This document shows, piece by piece, positions 42,176 through 50,648 of a DNA stretch of 64,000 nt. This DNA is from an uncultured Eubacteriales bacterium (lineage in GTDB: Bacteria; Bacillota; Clostridia; Oscillospirales; Acutalibacteraceae). The stretch spans positions 310,001-374,000 of the forward strand of contig CAKSPZ010000002.1 of assembly GCA_934486635.1 (NCBI GenBank), written 5' to 3'. Numbering within the stretch: position 1 is the first letter of the stretch; the number at the start of each line of letters is the position of its first letter. The position numbers and the translations under genes are program-made. The notes under the pieces were generated by a model. That model did no database searches and was not told the origin of the DNA. It saw only the letters and a program-made list of their open reading frames with translations.

Positions 42176-42909
42176 TTTTGTTCTCCATAATATTTATAGA
42201 TTCTTTTCATTTCATCTGACATCGAGTTATCTTCTTTTTCAATTAATAATGTCGGTAACGCTATCATTCCAGGCTTTGCACCGCGTTTTCCTTCTATCAA
42301 AAAGAGTTTGGGTGCGCAACTGGTTCGTTGTTGAACAAATCTAATCTTTTTAGGTTCAATACCATGCTTTTTCATGGATGTTATTACGTCGCTTAATCGT
42401 TCCATTCGTTGGCACAAACATAGTCGTCCGTTAAAATTTAAAAATCGTTCGGCTGCTTTCGTAACGTCGTCTATGGTACATTCTTGTTCATGACGTGCTA
42501 TACGTTTATAACTAGTATCATTAACAATTCCACATCCTGGAGCTTTATATGGAGGATTGCATACAACTAAATTACAACTATGTGTTGCGATTTCAGGGAT
42601 AGTTTTTTTTATGTCTTTATTTAAAACTGTTATTTTTTCTTCTAATTTATTGATTTTAATGCTTCGTTCTAATTGAAAACAAGCGTTTTTTTGTATATCT
42701 ATGGCAAAAATATTTTTGGGGTTGGTTACGCTACACCAATATAATGGAATTGCACCACATCCGGTACCGATTTCTACTATAGTTTCATGCTTTTTTGGGA
42801 TAGAAAAATCAGCTAGCAAAATAGTATCAGTTCCAAAGGTATGTTCTTTCGAAACTATTACTTGTATAGTAGATGATAAATGTTCAATTTTCTCTCCTGG
42901 TAACAACAT
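42172..42909 (-). CDS. tRNA1(Val) A37 N6-methyltransferase-like (YabB/TrmN6)
   Basis: 245 residues, Rossmann methyltransferase. SAM motif VEIGTGCGAIPLYW and catalytic NPPY in LVVCNPPYKAPG, typical of adenine-N6 methyltransferases. Homologue of YabB in the B. subtilis holB region. Coupled to rsmI. Confidence 0.9.
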   Translation of the reverse strand: MLLPGEKIEHLSSTIQVIVSKEHTFGTDTILLADFSIPKKHETIVEIGTGCGAIPLYWCSVTNPKNIFAIDIQKNACFQLERSIKINKLEEKITVLNKDIKKTIPEIATHSCNLVVCNPPYKAPGCGIVNDTSYKRIARHEQECTIDDVTKAAERFLNFNGRLCLCQRMERLSDVITSMKKHGIEPKKIRFVQQRTSCAPKLFLIEGKRGAKPGMIALPTLLIEKEDNSMSDEMKRIYKYYGEQK

Positions 42910-42968
42910 CTTTTTATAGGCTCCTTACTTTTTACATGGGTCTTTAATATTTAAGGTTGATTAAAGCA

Positions 42969-43120
42969 GCTGGGGCGACTTGAAAAATTACGTTATTTTT
43001 ATGCTGGTTTTTATTATTTTAATAAGAAAAAACAACGTGGGTTATCGGGTCTCGGAACGCAAACTTGTTTGTGCTCCGAGACTGAGCAAATACATTCTTT
43101 ATTTGCTCAGTCGCCCCAGC
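42969..43120. repeat. Family II cloverleaf element
   Basis: Outer stem GCTGGGGCGACT (42969-42980) pairs perfectly with AGTCGCCCCAGC (43109-43120). Arm 1 is ACGTT-TTTTT (42990-43000) with 43028-43038 across an A-C mismatch. Arm 2 is GTCTCGGA/TCCGAGAC plus an inner CGCAAA stem (43049-43082) with one A-C and one G-T. Arm 3 is GAGCAAATA/TATTTGCTC (43084-43108). Arm 3 and the outer stem share sequence, so the junction can slide. It lies between leftward fer and the methyltransferase gene. Confidence 0.85.
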
Positions 43121-43152
43121 AATTACAGCAACAAAAATAAAGCATCATAAAT

Positions 43153-43194
43153 AGCGGGCACCAACTATCACGAATGCGACAGTTGACGCCCGCT
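43153..43194 (-). terminator. fer terminator with AC/AC internal loop
   Basis: AGCGGGC (43153-43159) pairs with GCCCGCT (43188-43194) and CAACT with AGTTG. The AC/AC internal loop becomes tandem G-U on the transcribed minus strand. Confidence 0.7.
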
Positions 43195-43216
43195 TTGCAT
43201 CAAATAAAGATATAAA

Positions 43217-43387
43217 TTAATCTTGTGAAGGAGCGCCTACAGGACAAACTCCAGCGCAAGCACCACATTCGATACAAATTTCAGGATCGATAACATATTT
43301 ACCGTCACCTTCAGAAATAGCACCTACAGGACATTCAGCGGCGCAAGCACCACAAGATATACAATCATCACTAATTTTATAAGCCAT
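43217..43387 (-). CDS. 2[4Fe-4S] ferredoxin
   Basis: 56 residues with two CxxCxxCxxxCP clusters: CISCGACAAECPVGAI and CIECGACAGVCPVGAP. Low-potential electron carrier of anaerobic metabolism. The start is ATG 43387 (MAYKISDDC) after GGAGGTG; the longer frame has no family match. It is inserted between ricT and the yabB homologue, where B. subtilis has yabA. Confidence 0.96.
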   Translation of the reverse strand: MAYKISDDCISCGACAAECPVGAISEGDGKYVIDPEICIECGACAGVCPVGAPSQD

Positions 43388-43464
43388 AAGAAACACCTCC
43401 TTAAAAAAACAACATATACATTCTAACATGTTTCAACAATAACTGCAAATGGATAAAAATACAA

Positions 43465-44328
43465 TTATTCTAAATCTTTTAATTTATCTAATTCGTCCTT
43501 ATTAATTTTTATTTTAGCATCTTTAATTATTTTAATATCTCTTAAATTAAAAGAAGTAGGTGCAGCTTCTGGAGCATTATCAAGTCGAACTTTTAAAATA
43601 CCAGTTAATAAATTTTGTTCAATGACGGCTCCCTGACCTTTAGGAGTATCAACAATTGCACCAATTTTAGGAGCTTTTTTTAAAAGATCTGTATATGCAT
43701 CTTGTTCATATTTTAAACAACACATAAGACGTCCACAAGTACCGGAAATTTTTACAGGATTAAGAGACAACCCTTGTTCTTTTGCCATTTTTATCGAAAC
43801 AGGTTGAAATTCACCTAAAAATGTGGAACAACAAAAAGGTTTTCCACACATACCAAGACCGCCTAATGCTTTAGATTCATCTCTAACACCTATTTGTCTA
43901 AGTTCTATACGAGTCTTAAAAACAGAAGCTAAATCTTTAACTAATTCTCTAAAATCAATACGTCCTTCAGCTGTAAAATAAAATAAAATTTTATTTTCAT
44001 CAAAAGTATATTCAACTTCAATTAATTTCATGTCAAGATTATGTTTTTTTATTTTTTCATTACATAAGGAAAAAGCTAACTCTTTTTTATGTTTAATTTT
44101 TTTTAAATGTTCAATATCGGCGTCAGTAGCTTTCCTAATAATTTTTTTTAATGATTTGACTAATTCATTATCTGAAATTTGTTTTTTTTCAATTACAACT
44201 TTACCACATTCAGTACCTCTGGTGGTTTCTACGATAACCATATCGTTAAGTTTGATAAGTTGCTCATTTGGTTCAAAATAATATATTTTACCGACGTCTT
44301 TAAACCTAACACCTATAATTTCTGCCAT
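43465..44328 (-). CDS. ricT: PSP1-domain protein RicT (YaaT)
   Basis: 287 residues. Part of the RicA-RicF-RicT complex that activates RNase Y processing in B. subtilis. The PSP1 C-terminal region contains GLGMCGKPFCCSTFLGEF and SGTCGRLMCCLKYEQDAY, with the conserved Cys residues used for Fe-S binding. AGGAGG precedes ATG 44328. It follows holB. Confidence 0.93.
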   Translation of the reverse strand: MAEIIGVRFKDVGKIYYFEPNEQLIKLNDMVIVETTRGTECGKVVIEKKQISDNELVKSLKKIIRKATDADIEHLKKIKHKKELAFSLCNEKIKKHNLDMKLIEVEYTFDENKILFYFTAEGRIDFRELVKDLASVFKTRIELRQIGVRDESKALGGLGMCGKPFCCSTFLGEFQPVSIKMAKEQGLSLNPVKISGTCGRLMCCLKYEQDAYTDLLKKAPKIGAIVDTPKGQGAVIEQNLLTGILKVRLDNAPEAAPTSFNLRDIKIIKDAKIKINKDELDKLKDLE

Positions 44329-44369
44329 TTTTCCCTCCTAAAACAAAGGCAATTTACTTTATTTAAAAT

Positions 44370-45362
44370 TTATTGAGTAAAAGCAATTCTATGTAAATTC
44401 GAACACAAATATGAACTTAAAACAGATAAGTTCACGTTTTTATCTGCATAATTTTTAGTTTTATCAATTATATCAATAAGATTTAAAATTTGGTTTATTG
44501 AAAGATTTTTGGATAGTTCAAGTATATAATCATTTTTTGATAATTCGTTCTCTAAACCTGATGAATATATTAAAGTATCTCTTAAAATAGATTTTAAAAA
44601 CTTTAAAACAGAATTAAATGATTTTCTATTATCAGAAATCATAGCAATTAAAGATAATAATTCAAATTCCTTAGGGTCAATAATATGTAAAGCTATTTTA
44701 TTGGTAATATTAATTAATTTTTCACAATCGGTTGATGTTAAAAAGTCAATTGCAAGACCTATATTACCATTAGAGATATTTGCAATCTTTTTTAAAGTTT
44801 CATTGTCTTTATCTGGATAATGAATATGTAAATAATCTAAAGTTTCATTAATAGTTACCGGCTTTAAAGAAAATAATTGAGTTCGAGAACGAATAGTTGG
44901 TAATACAAATGTACATGCTGTACAAGTTAAAATAAAAATAACATTTTTTGGGGGTTCTTCTAAAATTTTAAGTAGTGCATTTTGTGCCGGAATTCCCATA
45001 TTGTCAATGTCAGTTAGAATATATATTTTTTTGGAAGCTTCATTTGGAATAATGTAAGCGTCTTCACGTATTTTCCTAACTGTATTAATGCTATAACTTT
45101 GTAAAGTACCACTTTTTTCAGGATAAATTATGTCCGGATGTATCCGTTTTAACGTTTTTTTGCAATTATTACAATTATTGCAAGGTTGTCCTTTTATAGG
45201 GTTTGAACAGATAGATGTTTGTGCAATGAGCTCAGCAAGTGTTTTTTTCCCTAATCCTTTAGCACCGTCTATCATTATAGCGTGAGAAATTTTATTATTT
45301 TTTAAAAGAGTAATTATCTGAATTTTAACAGATTCATTACCAATAAAATCATTAAAGTTCAT
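44370..45362 (-). CDS. holB: DNA polymerase III delta-prime subunit
   Basis: 330 residues, clamp-loader subunit. P-loop DGAKGLGKKTLAELIAQ, zinc knuckle CNNCNNCKKTLKRIHPD and sensor-type IPAQNALLKILEEPP; the SRTQL arginine finger region is present. The ribosome site is weak (AGAAAG). It stands between darA and ricT as in B. subtilis, without yaaR. Confidence 0.93.
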   Translation of the reverse strand: MNFNDFIGNESVKIQIITLLKNNKISHAIMIDGAKGLGKKTLAELIAQTSICSNPIKGQPCNNCNNCKKTLKRIHPDIIYPEKSGTLQSYSINTVRKIREDAYIIPNEASKKIYILTDIDNMGIPAQNALLKILEEPPKNVIFILTCTACTFVLPTIRSRTQLFSLKPVTINETLDYLHIHYPDKDNETLKKIANISNGNIGLAIDFLTSTDCEKLINITNKIALHIIDPKEFELLSLIAMISDNRKSFNSVLKFLKSILRDTLIYSSGLENELSKNDYILELSKNLSINQILNLIDIIDKTKNYADKNVNLSVLSSYLCSNLHRIAFTQ

Positions 45363-45377
45363 AAATATAAATTCTTT

Positions 45378-45701
45378 CTAAAGTTTCTCAAACTTGTCCA
45401 CATTTAAAACAAAAACAGTAGCACCACCAACAGTAATTTCAAATGGGATAGAACTGTACATTCCCATTTCTAAGGGGCTTGCATTTGGAACAGATTGAGT
45501 CCTTTTATTACTTTTGCTTTTAATGATTTTTATTACTTCTTCTACTTTATCATCATCTACACCGGTTATAAATGTGGTGTTTCCTACTTTTAAAAAACCA
45601 CCGGTTGTAGAAAGTTTTGTAACAGGGAAACCTTTATCAGTGAGTGCGTTGGAAACGGCATTTGCATCGTCGCTGTTTATGATTGATAGTACTAATTTCA
45701 T
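45378..45701 (-). CDS. darA: Cyclic-di-AMP receptor DarA (PII-like, YaaQ)
   Basis: 107 residues. It starts MKLVLSIINSDDANAVSNAL with conserved TTGGFLKVGNTTFITGVDDDKV and a final ITVGGATVFVLNVDKFEKL. These regions form the c-di-AMP pocket of the trimer. The start is ATG 45701 after GAGGTG. Confidence 0.94.
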   Translation of the reverse strand: MKLVLSIINSDDANAVSNALTDKGFPVTKLSTTGGFLKVGNTTFITGVDDDKVEEVIKIIKSKSNKRTQSVPNASPLEMGMYSSIPFEITVGGATVFVLNVDKFEKL

Positions 45702-45738
45702 GAAAATCACCTCAGTAAAAAATCAAATTGATATAACG

Positions 45739-47070
45739 TTATTTTAACACATCTATTAAAAAAATTCCATAGTCAACTAAAATTTTGATTGAATTTTCAT
45801 TTATTATTTCTCCTGGAACTAAAATCGGTATTCCGGGAGGACATGGACAAACGGTCCTAGCACTGGTTCGTCCAAGTGATTTAGTCACTTTTATTTGCTC
45901 AAAATCACTGAAAATAGATTCATGTAAAGATTTATTTGTTGTGGGGATAGATAGTATAGGTTGAGTTAGATTAAGAGGTTCTTTTTTTGGAATATTTTCT
46001 ATTGCTTGTTTTAGCCTTAAAAGTTCTTTTTTACTGTTCATTGGTGTAGCTATAAATACAACATGTTCATTATCTGACATCTCCGGTTCTATACCGTTTT
46101 TTCTAAAATATTCAGCAGCTGTATGACCAGATAAACCAATTTTTGCTGTATTTATGCTTATTCTTATAGGGTCACTAGTTTCACTTTCATCAAGTAACCC
46201 CATTTTTTTTGCTTGTTCTTTTATTTTTAGTATATCTTTTTCTAGGTTGCAAAAGGCTTTTTGGCCATACTTTTTTAACCAAAAATTACATAAATCAATA
46301 GATGCCATGATTGGATATGATGGACTCGTTGACCCGAAAATGGACATTTCACTTTTGGCCTTGTGTATGTATTTTTTATTCGATATGTGTAAAAGTGCAC
46401 CACCTGTAAGTACCGGTAACGTTTTGTGAATTGAATCAGTACACATATCGGCACCTAATGTTATAGGATGCATGTCTTTTGATAAAAATTTTAAATGTGA
46501 ACCGTGAGCATTGTCAACTAATAACGGAACATTATGCTTTTTGCAGATTATAGAAATTTGTTTTATATCTGCTATATGTCCATAATAATCCGGACTGGTT
46601 ATATATACACAACTAGTATCAGGATTGTTGTTCAATTGTTCCTCTATTTCTTTAGCAGTTATTTGTGTCCAATTGTTTGTATCTTTTTTTATGTGGGGCA
46701 TTATCCAGATGACTTCCGCATTTAATAAAGACATTGTGTTTACTGCACTTTTATGTATCATTCTAGATGCTATAACTTTTCCGCCGTAAGGAAGTGCTAA
46801 TTTTAACATTGTTTGTATGCATAATGTACATCCACCAGCTGAAAAAATAGTACTTTCAGTATTGTAAATTAATGACATGTTTTTTTCAGCGGCTTTTATA
46901 ACAGTATTTGACTCATATAAGCTGTCTGTATCCGGTAATTCTGTATAGTCTAATTGGTATATTTTTTTGTTTAAAATATTGTTTTTGTTTTTGTGTCCCG
47001 GAGTATGAAATGATATTTTCTTTGATTTTTTGTGCCTAATTAATGCACGGTATAATGGTAACGTTAGCAT
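45739..47070 (-). CDS. Orn/Lys/Arg decarboxylase family PLP enzyme (YaaO)
   Basis: 443 residues. SFHTPGHKN is a family signature, SAGGCTLC and DNAHGSHLKF hold PLP contacts, and DSIHKTLPVLTGGALLH carries the Schiff-base Lys. The C-terminal PCPPGIPILVPGEII is typical of the YaaO/SpeA group. The substrate (Arg, Lys or Orn) cannot be read from sequence. First gene of the yaaO-darA-holB-ricT block. GAGG precedes ATG 47070. Confidence 0.9.
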   Translation of the reverse strand: MLTLPLYRALIRHKKSKKISFHTPGHKNKNNILNKKIYQLDYTELPDTDSLYESNTVIKAAEKNMSLIYNTESTIFSAGGCTLCIQTMLKLALPYGGKVIASRMIHKSAVNTMSLLNAEVIWIMPHIKKDTNNWTQITAKEIEEQLNNNPDTSCVYITSPDYYGHIADIKQISIICKKHNVPLLVDNAHGSHLKFLSKDMHPITLGADMCTDSIHKTLPVLTGGALLHISNKKYIHKAKSEMSIFGSTSPSYPIMASIDLCNFWLKKYGQKAFCNLEKDILKIKEQAKKMGLLDESETSDPIRISINTAKIGLSGHTAAEYFRKNGIEPEMSDNEHVVFIATPMNSKKELLRLKQAIENIPKKEPLNLTQPILSIPTTNKSLHESIFSDFEQIKVTKSLGRTSARTVCPCPPGIPILVPGEIINENSIKILVDYGIFLIDVLK

Positions 47071-47107
47071 TGCTTTTCCTCACTTTTTTGCTTTACTATA
47101 AATTTGA

Positions 47108-47240
47108 CGGGCACCCGGATAAAGTTGCTCCTGAAAGGAGCAACTTTATCCGGGTCATGTTGAAAAAACATCGATTTTTTTAAGAAATTTTCAACATGAC
47201 CCGGAGTATGAATCAGCTTGATTCATACTCCGGGTGCCCG
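47108..47240. repeat. Family II cloverleaf with mobile CCCGG core
   Basis: Outer stem CGGGCACCCGG (47108-47118) pairs with CCGGGTGCCCG (47230-47240). Arm 1 is CCCGGATAAAGTTGCTCC (47114-47131/47137-47154). Arm 2 is TCATGTTGAAAA/TTTTCAACATGA (47155-47199). Arm 3 is CCCGGAGTATGAATCA (47200-47215/47219-47234) with a GCT triloop. CCCGG or CCGGG occurs at the root of every helix, so the branch point can move by several pairs. It lies between the leftward CBS and yaaO genes. Confidence 0.9.
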
Positions 47241-47252
47241 CTTACTTAAAAT

Positions 47253-47675
47253 TTATGAATTTGGACCACTAATTTCAGTTAAAGCAGAAGCAATTTCCGG
47301 TCCGGAATGAATTCTAGCTATATCAGCTAGGCTTACAATCCCGTCAACAAATCCTTCTTTTACAACAGGTAATCGACGAACACGTTCAGCAGCCATCATG
47401 CTGATGGCGTCATGGATACTGTGTTCAGGAGTAACAAAAGCGACATCAGTAGTCATTAATTCAGATACTTTTGTATTAGTAGTAGATTTTCCTTTAGAAA
47501 CACATCGTATAACAATGTCTCTATCAGTTAAAAGTCCCTTTAATTCACCGCCGGATATAACGGGGACAGATCCAATATCATGGTCAGACATAAGTTTAGC
47601 GGCATCTTCTACACTATCACTGGGTAAGACAGCTATAATATTTTTGCTCATAATATCTTTTATGGTTTCTTTCAT
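47253..47675 (-). CDS. Tandem CBS-domain protein
   Basis: 140 residues, two CBS repeats: IKDIMSKNIIAVLPSDSVED through GLLTDRDIVIRCV, and VSELMTTDVAFVTPEHSIHD through GIVSLADIARI. Such proteins sense adenosine nucleotides. The start is ATG 47675 (MKETIKDIM) after GGAGGT; the upstream ATG would place that site inside the gene. Confidence 0.9.
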   Translation of the reverse strand: MKETIKDIMSKNIIAVLPSDSVEDAAKLMSDHDIGSVPVISGGELKGLLTDRDIVIRCVSKGKSTTNTKVSELMTTDVAFVTPEHSIHDAISMMAAERVRRLPVVKEGFVDGIVSLADIARIHSGPEIASALTEISGPNS

Positions 47676-47743
47676 AAAAAAACAATACCTCCAAATTAAA
47701 AATTGTTTCATTTTAGTATTGCCGATAACTATATTTTTAATTC

Positions 47744-48217
47744 TTATAAAGACATTAAATTAAAAAACAATTTATTATCATTACTAATTGATAATATACC
47801 ATAAGAAGAAACTGGCTTTTTAAGACTGCCAGGGTTAAAAATATACATATTATTATAAAAAATATTAAGAGGTAAATGAGTATGCCCAAAAAGTAAAATA
47901 TCAGCTTGTTTAGAATAAGCTGTATTTGTTAAATATAAAAGATTATTTTTTACATTAAATAAATGCCCGTGGGTAGCAAAAATTTTTTTATTTCCAAAAG
48001 TTCCTTCATATACAGTAGGGATGGATTCATTTTTGTCACAATTACCCTTAACAGATATTATATTTAAATTGGGTTGCAAAGTTTTTAACATATCTATATC
48101 TTTTTCGCCATCACCTAAGTGAATAATAGTACTTATATTATTGTGTTTATTGGTAACTTTATGTAAAGATTTAAAATCACCATGTGTATCAGAAATAATA
48201 AGAATATTTTTTAATAT
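47744..48217 (-). CDS. YfcE/MJ0936-type metallophosphodiesterase, likely AUA start
   Basis: 157 residues if translation begins at ATA 48217, nine bases after AAGGAG. Reading this frame gives LKNILIISDTHGD, then IIHLGDGEKDID, VKGNCD, ATHGHLFNV and LFGHTHLP, the full set of metal-binding motifs. The first in-frame ATG (48091) would remove the first two motifs, and no ATG, GTG or TTG lies between it and the ribosome site. Alternatives are a sequencing error or a decaying start. Confidence 0.75.
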   Translation of the reverse strand: MLKNILIISDTHGDFKSLHKVTNKHNNISTIIHLGDGEKDIDMLKTLQPNLNIISVKGNCDKNESIPTVYEGTFGNKKIFATHGHLFNVKNNLLYLTNTAYSKQADILLFGHTHLPLNIFYNNMYIFNPGSLKKPVSSYGILSISNDNKLFFNLMSL

Positions 48218-48296
48218 AAAACAACACTCCTTAACTTTAATTTTTCATACTTTTATCTATTATATCATAATATGGTTGTATAGGGGTGATTTATAT

Positions 48297-48560
48297 ATGT
48301 TAAATCAAAATAACAATCAAAAGGATTCAAATAATAATATGGAAAATTTATTAAAATCAGTTTCAAGTAAATTGGGTAAAAGTCCAGAAGAATTAAAAAA
48401 TGCAAGTCAATCTGGAAATATGGAAAATTTATTGTCTAATTTAAATCCAAGTGATGCACAAAAAATTCAAAAAATATTATCAGATAAAAATGCTGCAAAT
48501 AAAATATTATCTACACCACAAGCCCAAAGTTTAATAAAACAATTATTGGGGGATAAGTAA
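48297..48560 (+). CDS. Small Asn/Gln-rich protein, unknown (a)
   Basis: 88 residues from ATG 48297 (MLNQNNNQKDSNNN) with GGGGTGA upstream. The body is helical (LLKSVSSKLGKSPEELKNAS, LNPSDAQKIQKILSDKNAAN). It contains no membrane segment. First of three small rightward genes that are probably co-transcribed. The function is unknown. Confidence 0.65.
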   Translation: MLNQNNNQKDSNNNMENLLKSVSSKLGKSPEELKNASQSGNMENLLSNLNPSDAQKIQKILSDKNAANKILSTPQAQSLIKQLLGDK

Positions 48561-48563
48561 TGT

Positions 48564-48947
48564 ATGGATGATTTAACAGGAAAATTAATGGAATTATTGT
48601 CAGACAAAGATAATATTGAAAAAATAAAAAGTTTAAGTGGTCTTATAAATAATTCAACAACAGATGATAATGTTGTTGAAAAATGTGATAATGAAAATTC
48701 TGAAAAACAAAATCAACCAAATTCAGAAAAAAATGAAAATGATATTATCCCAATAGAAGCAATACAAACGGTAATGAAATTAATGCCGGTACTATCATCA
48801 ATGAATAAAGATGACGATAATACACGTCTTTTATGTGCATTAAGGCCGCATCTTAGTGAAAAAAGAAGAATTAAATTAGATGAGTCTATGAAAATGTTGC
48901 AAATGTTTAAATTACTACCATTACTTAAAAGTCAAGGTATATTTTAA
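48564..48947 (+). CDS. Small helical protein, unknown (b)
   Basis: 127 residues. An N-terminal helical stretch (LTGKLMELLSDKDNIEKIKS), a low-complexity Asn/Glu middle and a C-terminal part with IPIEAIQTVMKLMPVLSSMN and LRPHLSEKRRIKLDESMKML. It starts four bases after gene (a). Both proteins share a repeated LL..S.K.....K motif and may interact (inference). Confidence 0.65.
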   Translation: MDDLTGKLMELLSDKDNIEKIKSLSGLINNSTTDDNVVEKCDNENSEKQNQPNSEKNENDIIPIEAIQTVMKLMPVLSSMNKDDDNTRLLCALRPHLSEKRRIKLDESMKMLQMFKLLPLLKSQGIF

Positions 48948-48989
48948 AAATAAAATTTTTTTGTGATTTAATATTTTTGAGGTTAATAT

Positions 48990-49394
48990 ATGAATAAAAG
49001 TTATGAAAGTATGGAAGAAATGCAAAGAATGCAACAAGAGGCAGTAAGACGTGTTAAGGAAATGCAAAAACGTGCTAAGCAGTCTTTGGTTGCAGGAAAT
49101 AGATACAGTGAATCAAATGGTGTTAAGGAAAATAATATTAAAGAAAAAGTTTTAGATGAGGATAATTGTAACAAGAATGAAAATAAATTGTCTGAAAAGC
49201 TAATTTTATCTGAAAATAATTGCAATATTAATCAAAATAAAAATGTTTTGCGTAAATCAAAACAAAAAAATGATTTCTTTTCAGAACTTTTAAAAGATAG
49301 TGAAAAAAGTTTAATTTTATTATTAATAATATTGTTAGTTGATGAAGGTTCTGATATGAGTTTGATTTTAGCATTAATGTATCTTATTTTTTAA
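48990..49394 (+). CDS. Small protein with coiled start and hydrophobic end, unknown (c)
   Basis: 134 residues. It opens with a charged Met/Gln coiled-coil stretch (SMEEMQRMQQEAVRRVKEMQ), continues with a variable Asn/Lys/Glu linker and ends with two short hydrophobic segments (LILLLIILLVDEG, MSLILALMYLIF). Third in the small rightward set. Confidence 0.62.
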   Translation: MNKSYESMEEMQRMQQEAVRRVKEMQKRAKQSLVAGNRYSESNGVKENNIKEKVLDEDNCNKNENKLSEKLILSENNCNINQNKNVLRKSKQKNDFFSELLKDSEKSLILLLIILLVDEGSDMSLILALMYLIF

Positions 49395-49398
49395 TTGT

Positions 49399-50322
49399 TT
49401 ATGTATTCTCTATTGAATAAATATAAAATTTTTGTGTGTTTTTATTTATTTTTAATCTGTATTTCATGCGTTTAACCGGAGTAGGTGTATCAGATTTAGT
49501 TTCATCAGTACTTAAATATTTGTCATCACGTGATAAATATGCAACTGTAAGAATTAAATCATCATTTTCTTCGGTTATTTCTTCTGTATACGGTATGTAT
49601 GTATCAATATTACTGATTGCTCCAATATGAAAATTAGACTCAGATGGAGTATATGAGTAAAATGAACCGTATATGTTTTTATTAGTATCTATGGTGTATG
49701 TTGGTCCAAATAAATCTGTACATGAGCTTTGAATATCAGTCACTGGAATTAATGCAAGTCCCTGTTCATCAAATTCTTTATAATGTTCAACGCCATTTTG
49801 CAAAAGTGTCCTCCATATGGATGAGGATATAATCATGTTTGTATCTGCTTTTTCTGTTTCATTAAATACAGTTGGATCATTCATTACTACTGGAGCTAGA
49901 AAATTATTGTATTTTGTGAAAGTTGGAGAATCATTTATTACAGTAGTAGTTCTATTCATTGCCGAAAGTAAAATTATAATTCCTGTAATAGATAAAATCA
50001 TTGTAATTCCAGCTAAAAGTGATCGATAAAATCCCATTTGCTTTTTTGTTGTTATCTCTTTTATACAGCCCGTTTGTGAATCATAAATAGAATCAATTGT
50101 TTTTTTATTGTGTTTATCAAAGGTATTTATTTTAATTGTTTTTTTTGTATCATTATTGATTATACTGTGTTTATTTGATGCTGGCTCTTTTATAATATAA
50201 TCTTTTTTGTAGGTCGGTTTTATGTTAGTTTTAGTGGAAATAGATGTAGATTTTACTGTGTAATTCTGTTTGTCCCTATAATCTGCAGTATATTCAACTA
50301 TGTTTTGCTGTTTGTTTGACAT
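49399..50322 (-). CDS. Single-pass membrane protein, unknown
   Basis: 307 residues. A polar Lys/Thr/Asn-rich cytoplasmic part (about 1-95), one membrane helix (LLAGITMILSITGIIILLSA, about 103-122) and an extracytoplasmic domain of about 180 residues with several Tyr and Thr. AGGAGG lies upstream. No family recognised; a role at the cell surface is likely. Confidence 0.65.
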   Translation of the reverse strand: MSNKQQNIVEYTADYRDKQNYTVKSTSISTKTNIKPTYKKDYIIKEPASNKHSIINNDTKKTIKINTFDKHNKKTIDSIYDSQTGCIKEITTKKQMGFYRSLLAGITMILSITGIIILLSAMNRTTTVINDSPTFTKYNNFLAPVVMNDPTVFNETEKADTNMIISSSIWRTLLQNGVEHYKEFDEQGLALIPVTDIQSSCTDLFGPTYTIDTNKNIYGSFYSYTPSESNFHIGAISNIDTYIPYTEEITEENDDLILTVAYLSRDDKYLSTDETKSDTPTPVKRMKYRLKINKNTQKFYIYSIENT

Positions 50323-50381
50323 CTTATTTTAAGGCCTCCTTATATAAGTCGTCTAAAATGTATCTGTGAGGGGTTCTGCGT

Positions 50382-50498
50382 AAAAAAAGTGCGTGGTGGC
50401 GCCCGGTAAAACCGGGCGCCACCCATGGACACACATGTGCGTGTCCATGGGTGGGTATATCGCATATACAAATATGCGATATACCACGCACTTTTTTT
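50382..50498. repeat. Family II cloverleaf with A/T-tract outer stem
   Basis: Outer stem: seven A then GTGCGTGG (50382-50396), pairing with CCACGCAC then T-run (50484-50498). Arm 1 is TGGCGCCCGGT/ACCGGGCGCCA with loop AAA (50397-50421). Arm 2 is CCCATGGACAC/GTGTCCATGGG (50422-50451). Arm 3 is GGTATATCGCATA/TATGCGATATACC (50454-50485). Junction bases can be shared, so branch migration is possible. The outer stem plus T-run could also end transcription on either strand. Confidence 0.9.
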
Positions 50499-50590
50499 TT
50501 GCCAAAAGCTAAATAAACATATAGATTATATCACATGTAATTTGGAAAAAAGTATCGATGCTAGTCGAGAAACTATAAACTTGGCAGCAA

Positions 50591-50634
50591 AAGCTCCGGG
50601 CCCTAAATAACTTTTTATTTAGGGCCCGGAGCTT
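50591..50634 (-). terminator. pnp terminator
   Basis: AAGCTCCGGGCCCTAAAT (50591-50608) pairs perfectly with 50617-50634. It lies 14 bases beyond the pnp stop. The interval 50499-50590 holds nothing else recognisable. Confidence 0.82.
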
Positions 50635-50648
50635 ATATTTATAAAAAA

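Noticed and set aside
48141..48296. Upstream extension of the 48297 gene
   Set aside because: The extension is antisense to the phosphodiesterase start and lies upstream of the clear ribosome site GGGGTGA.
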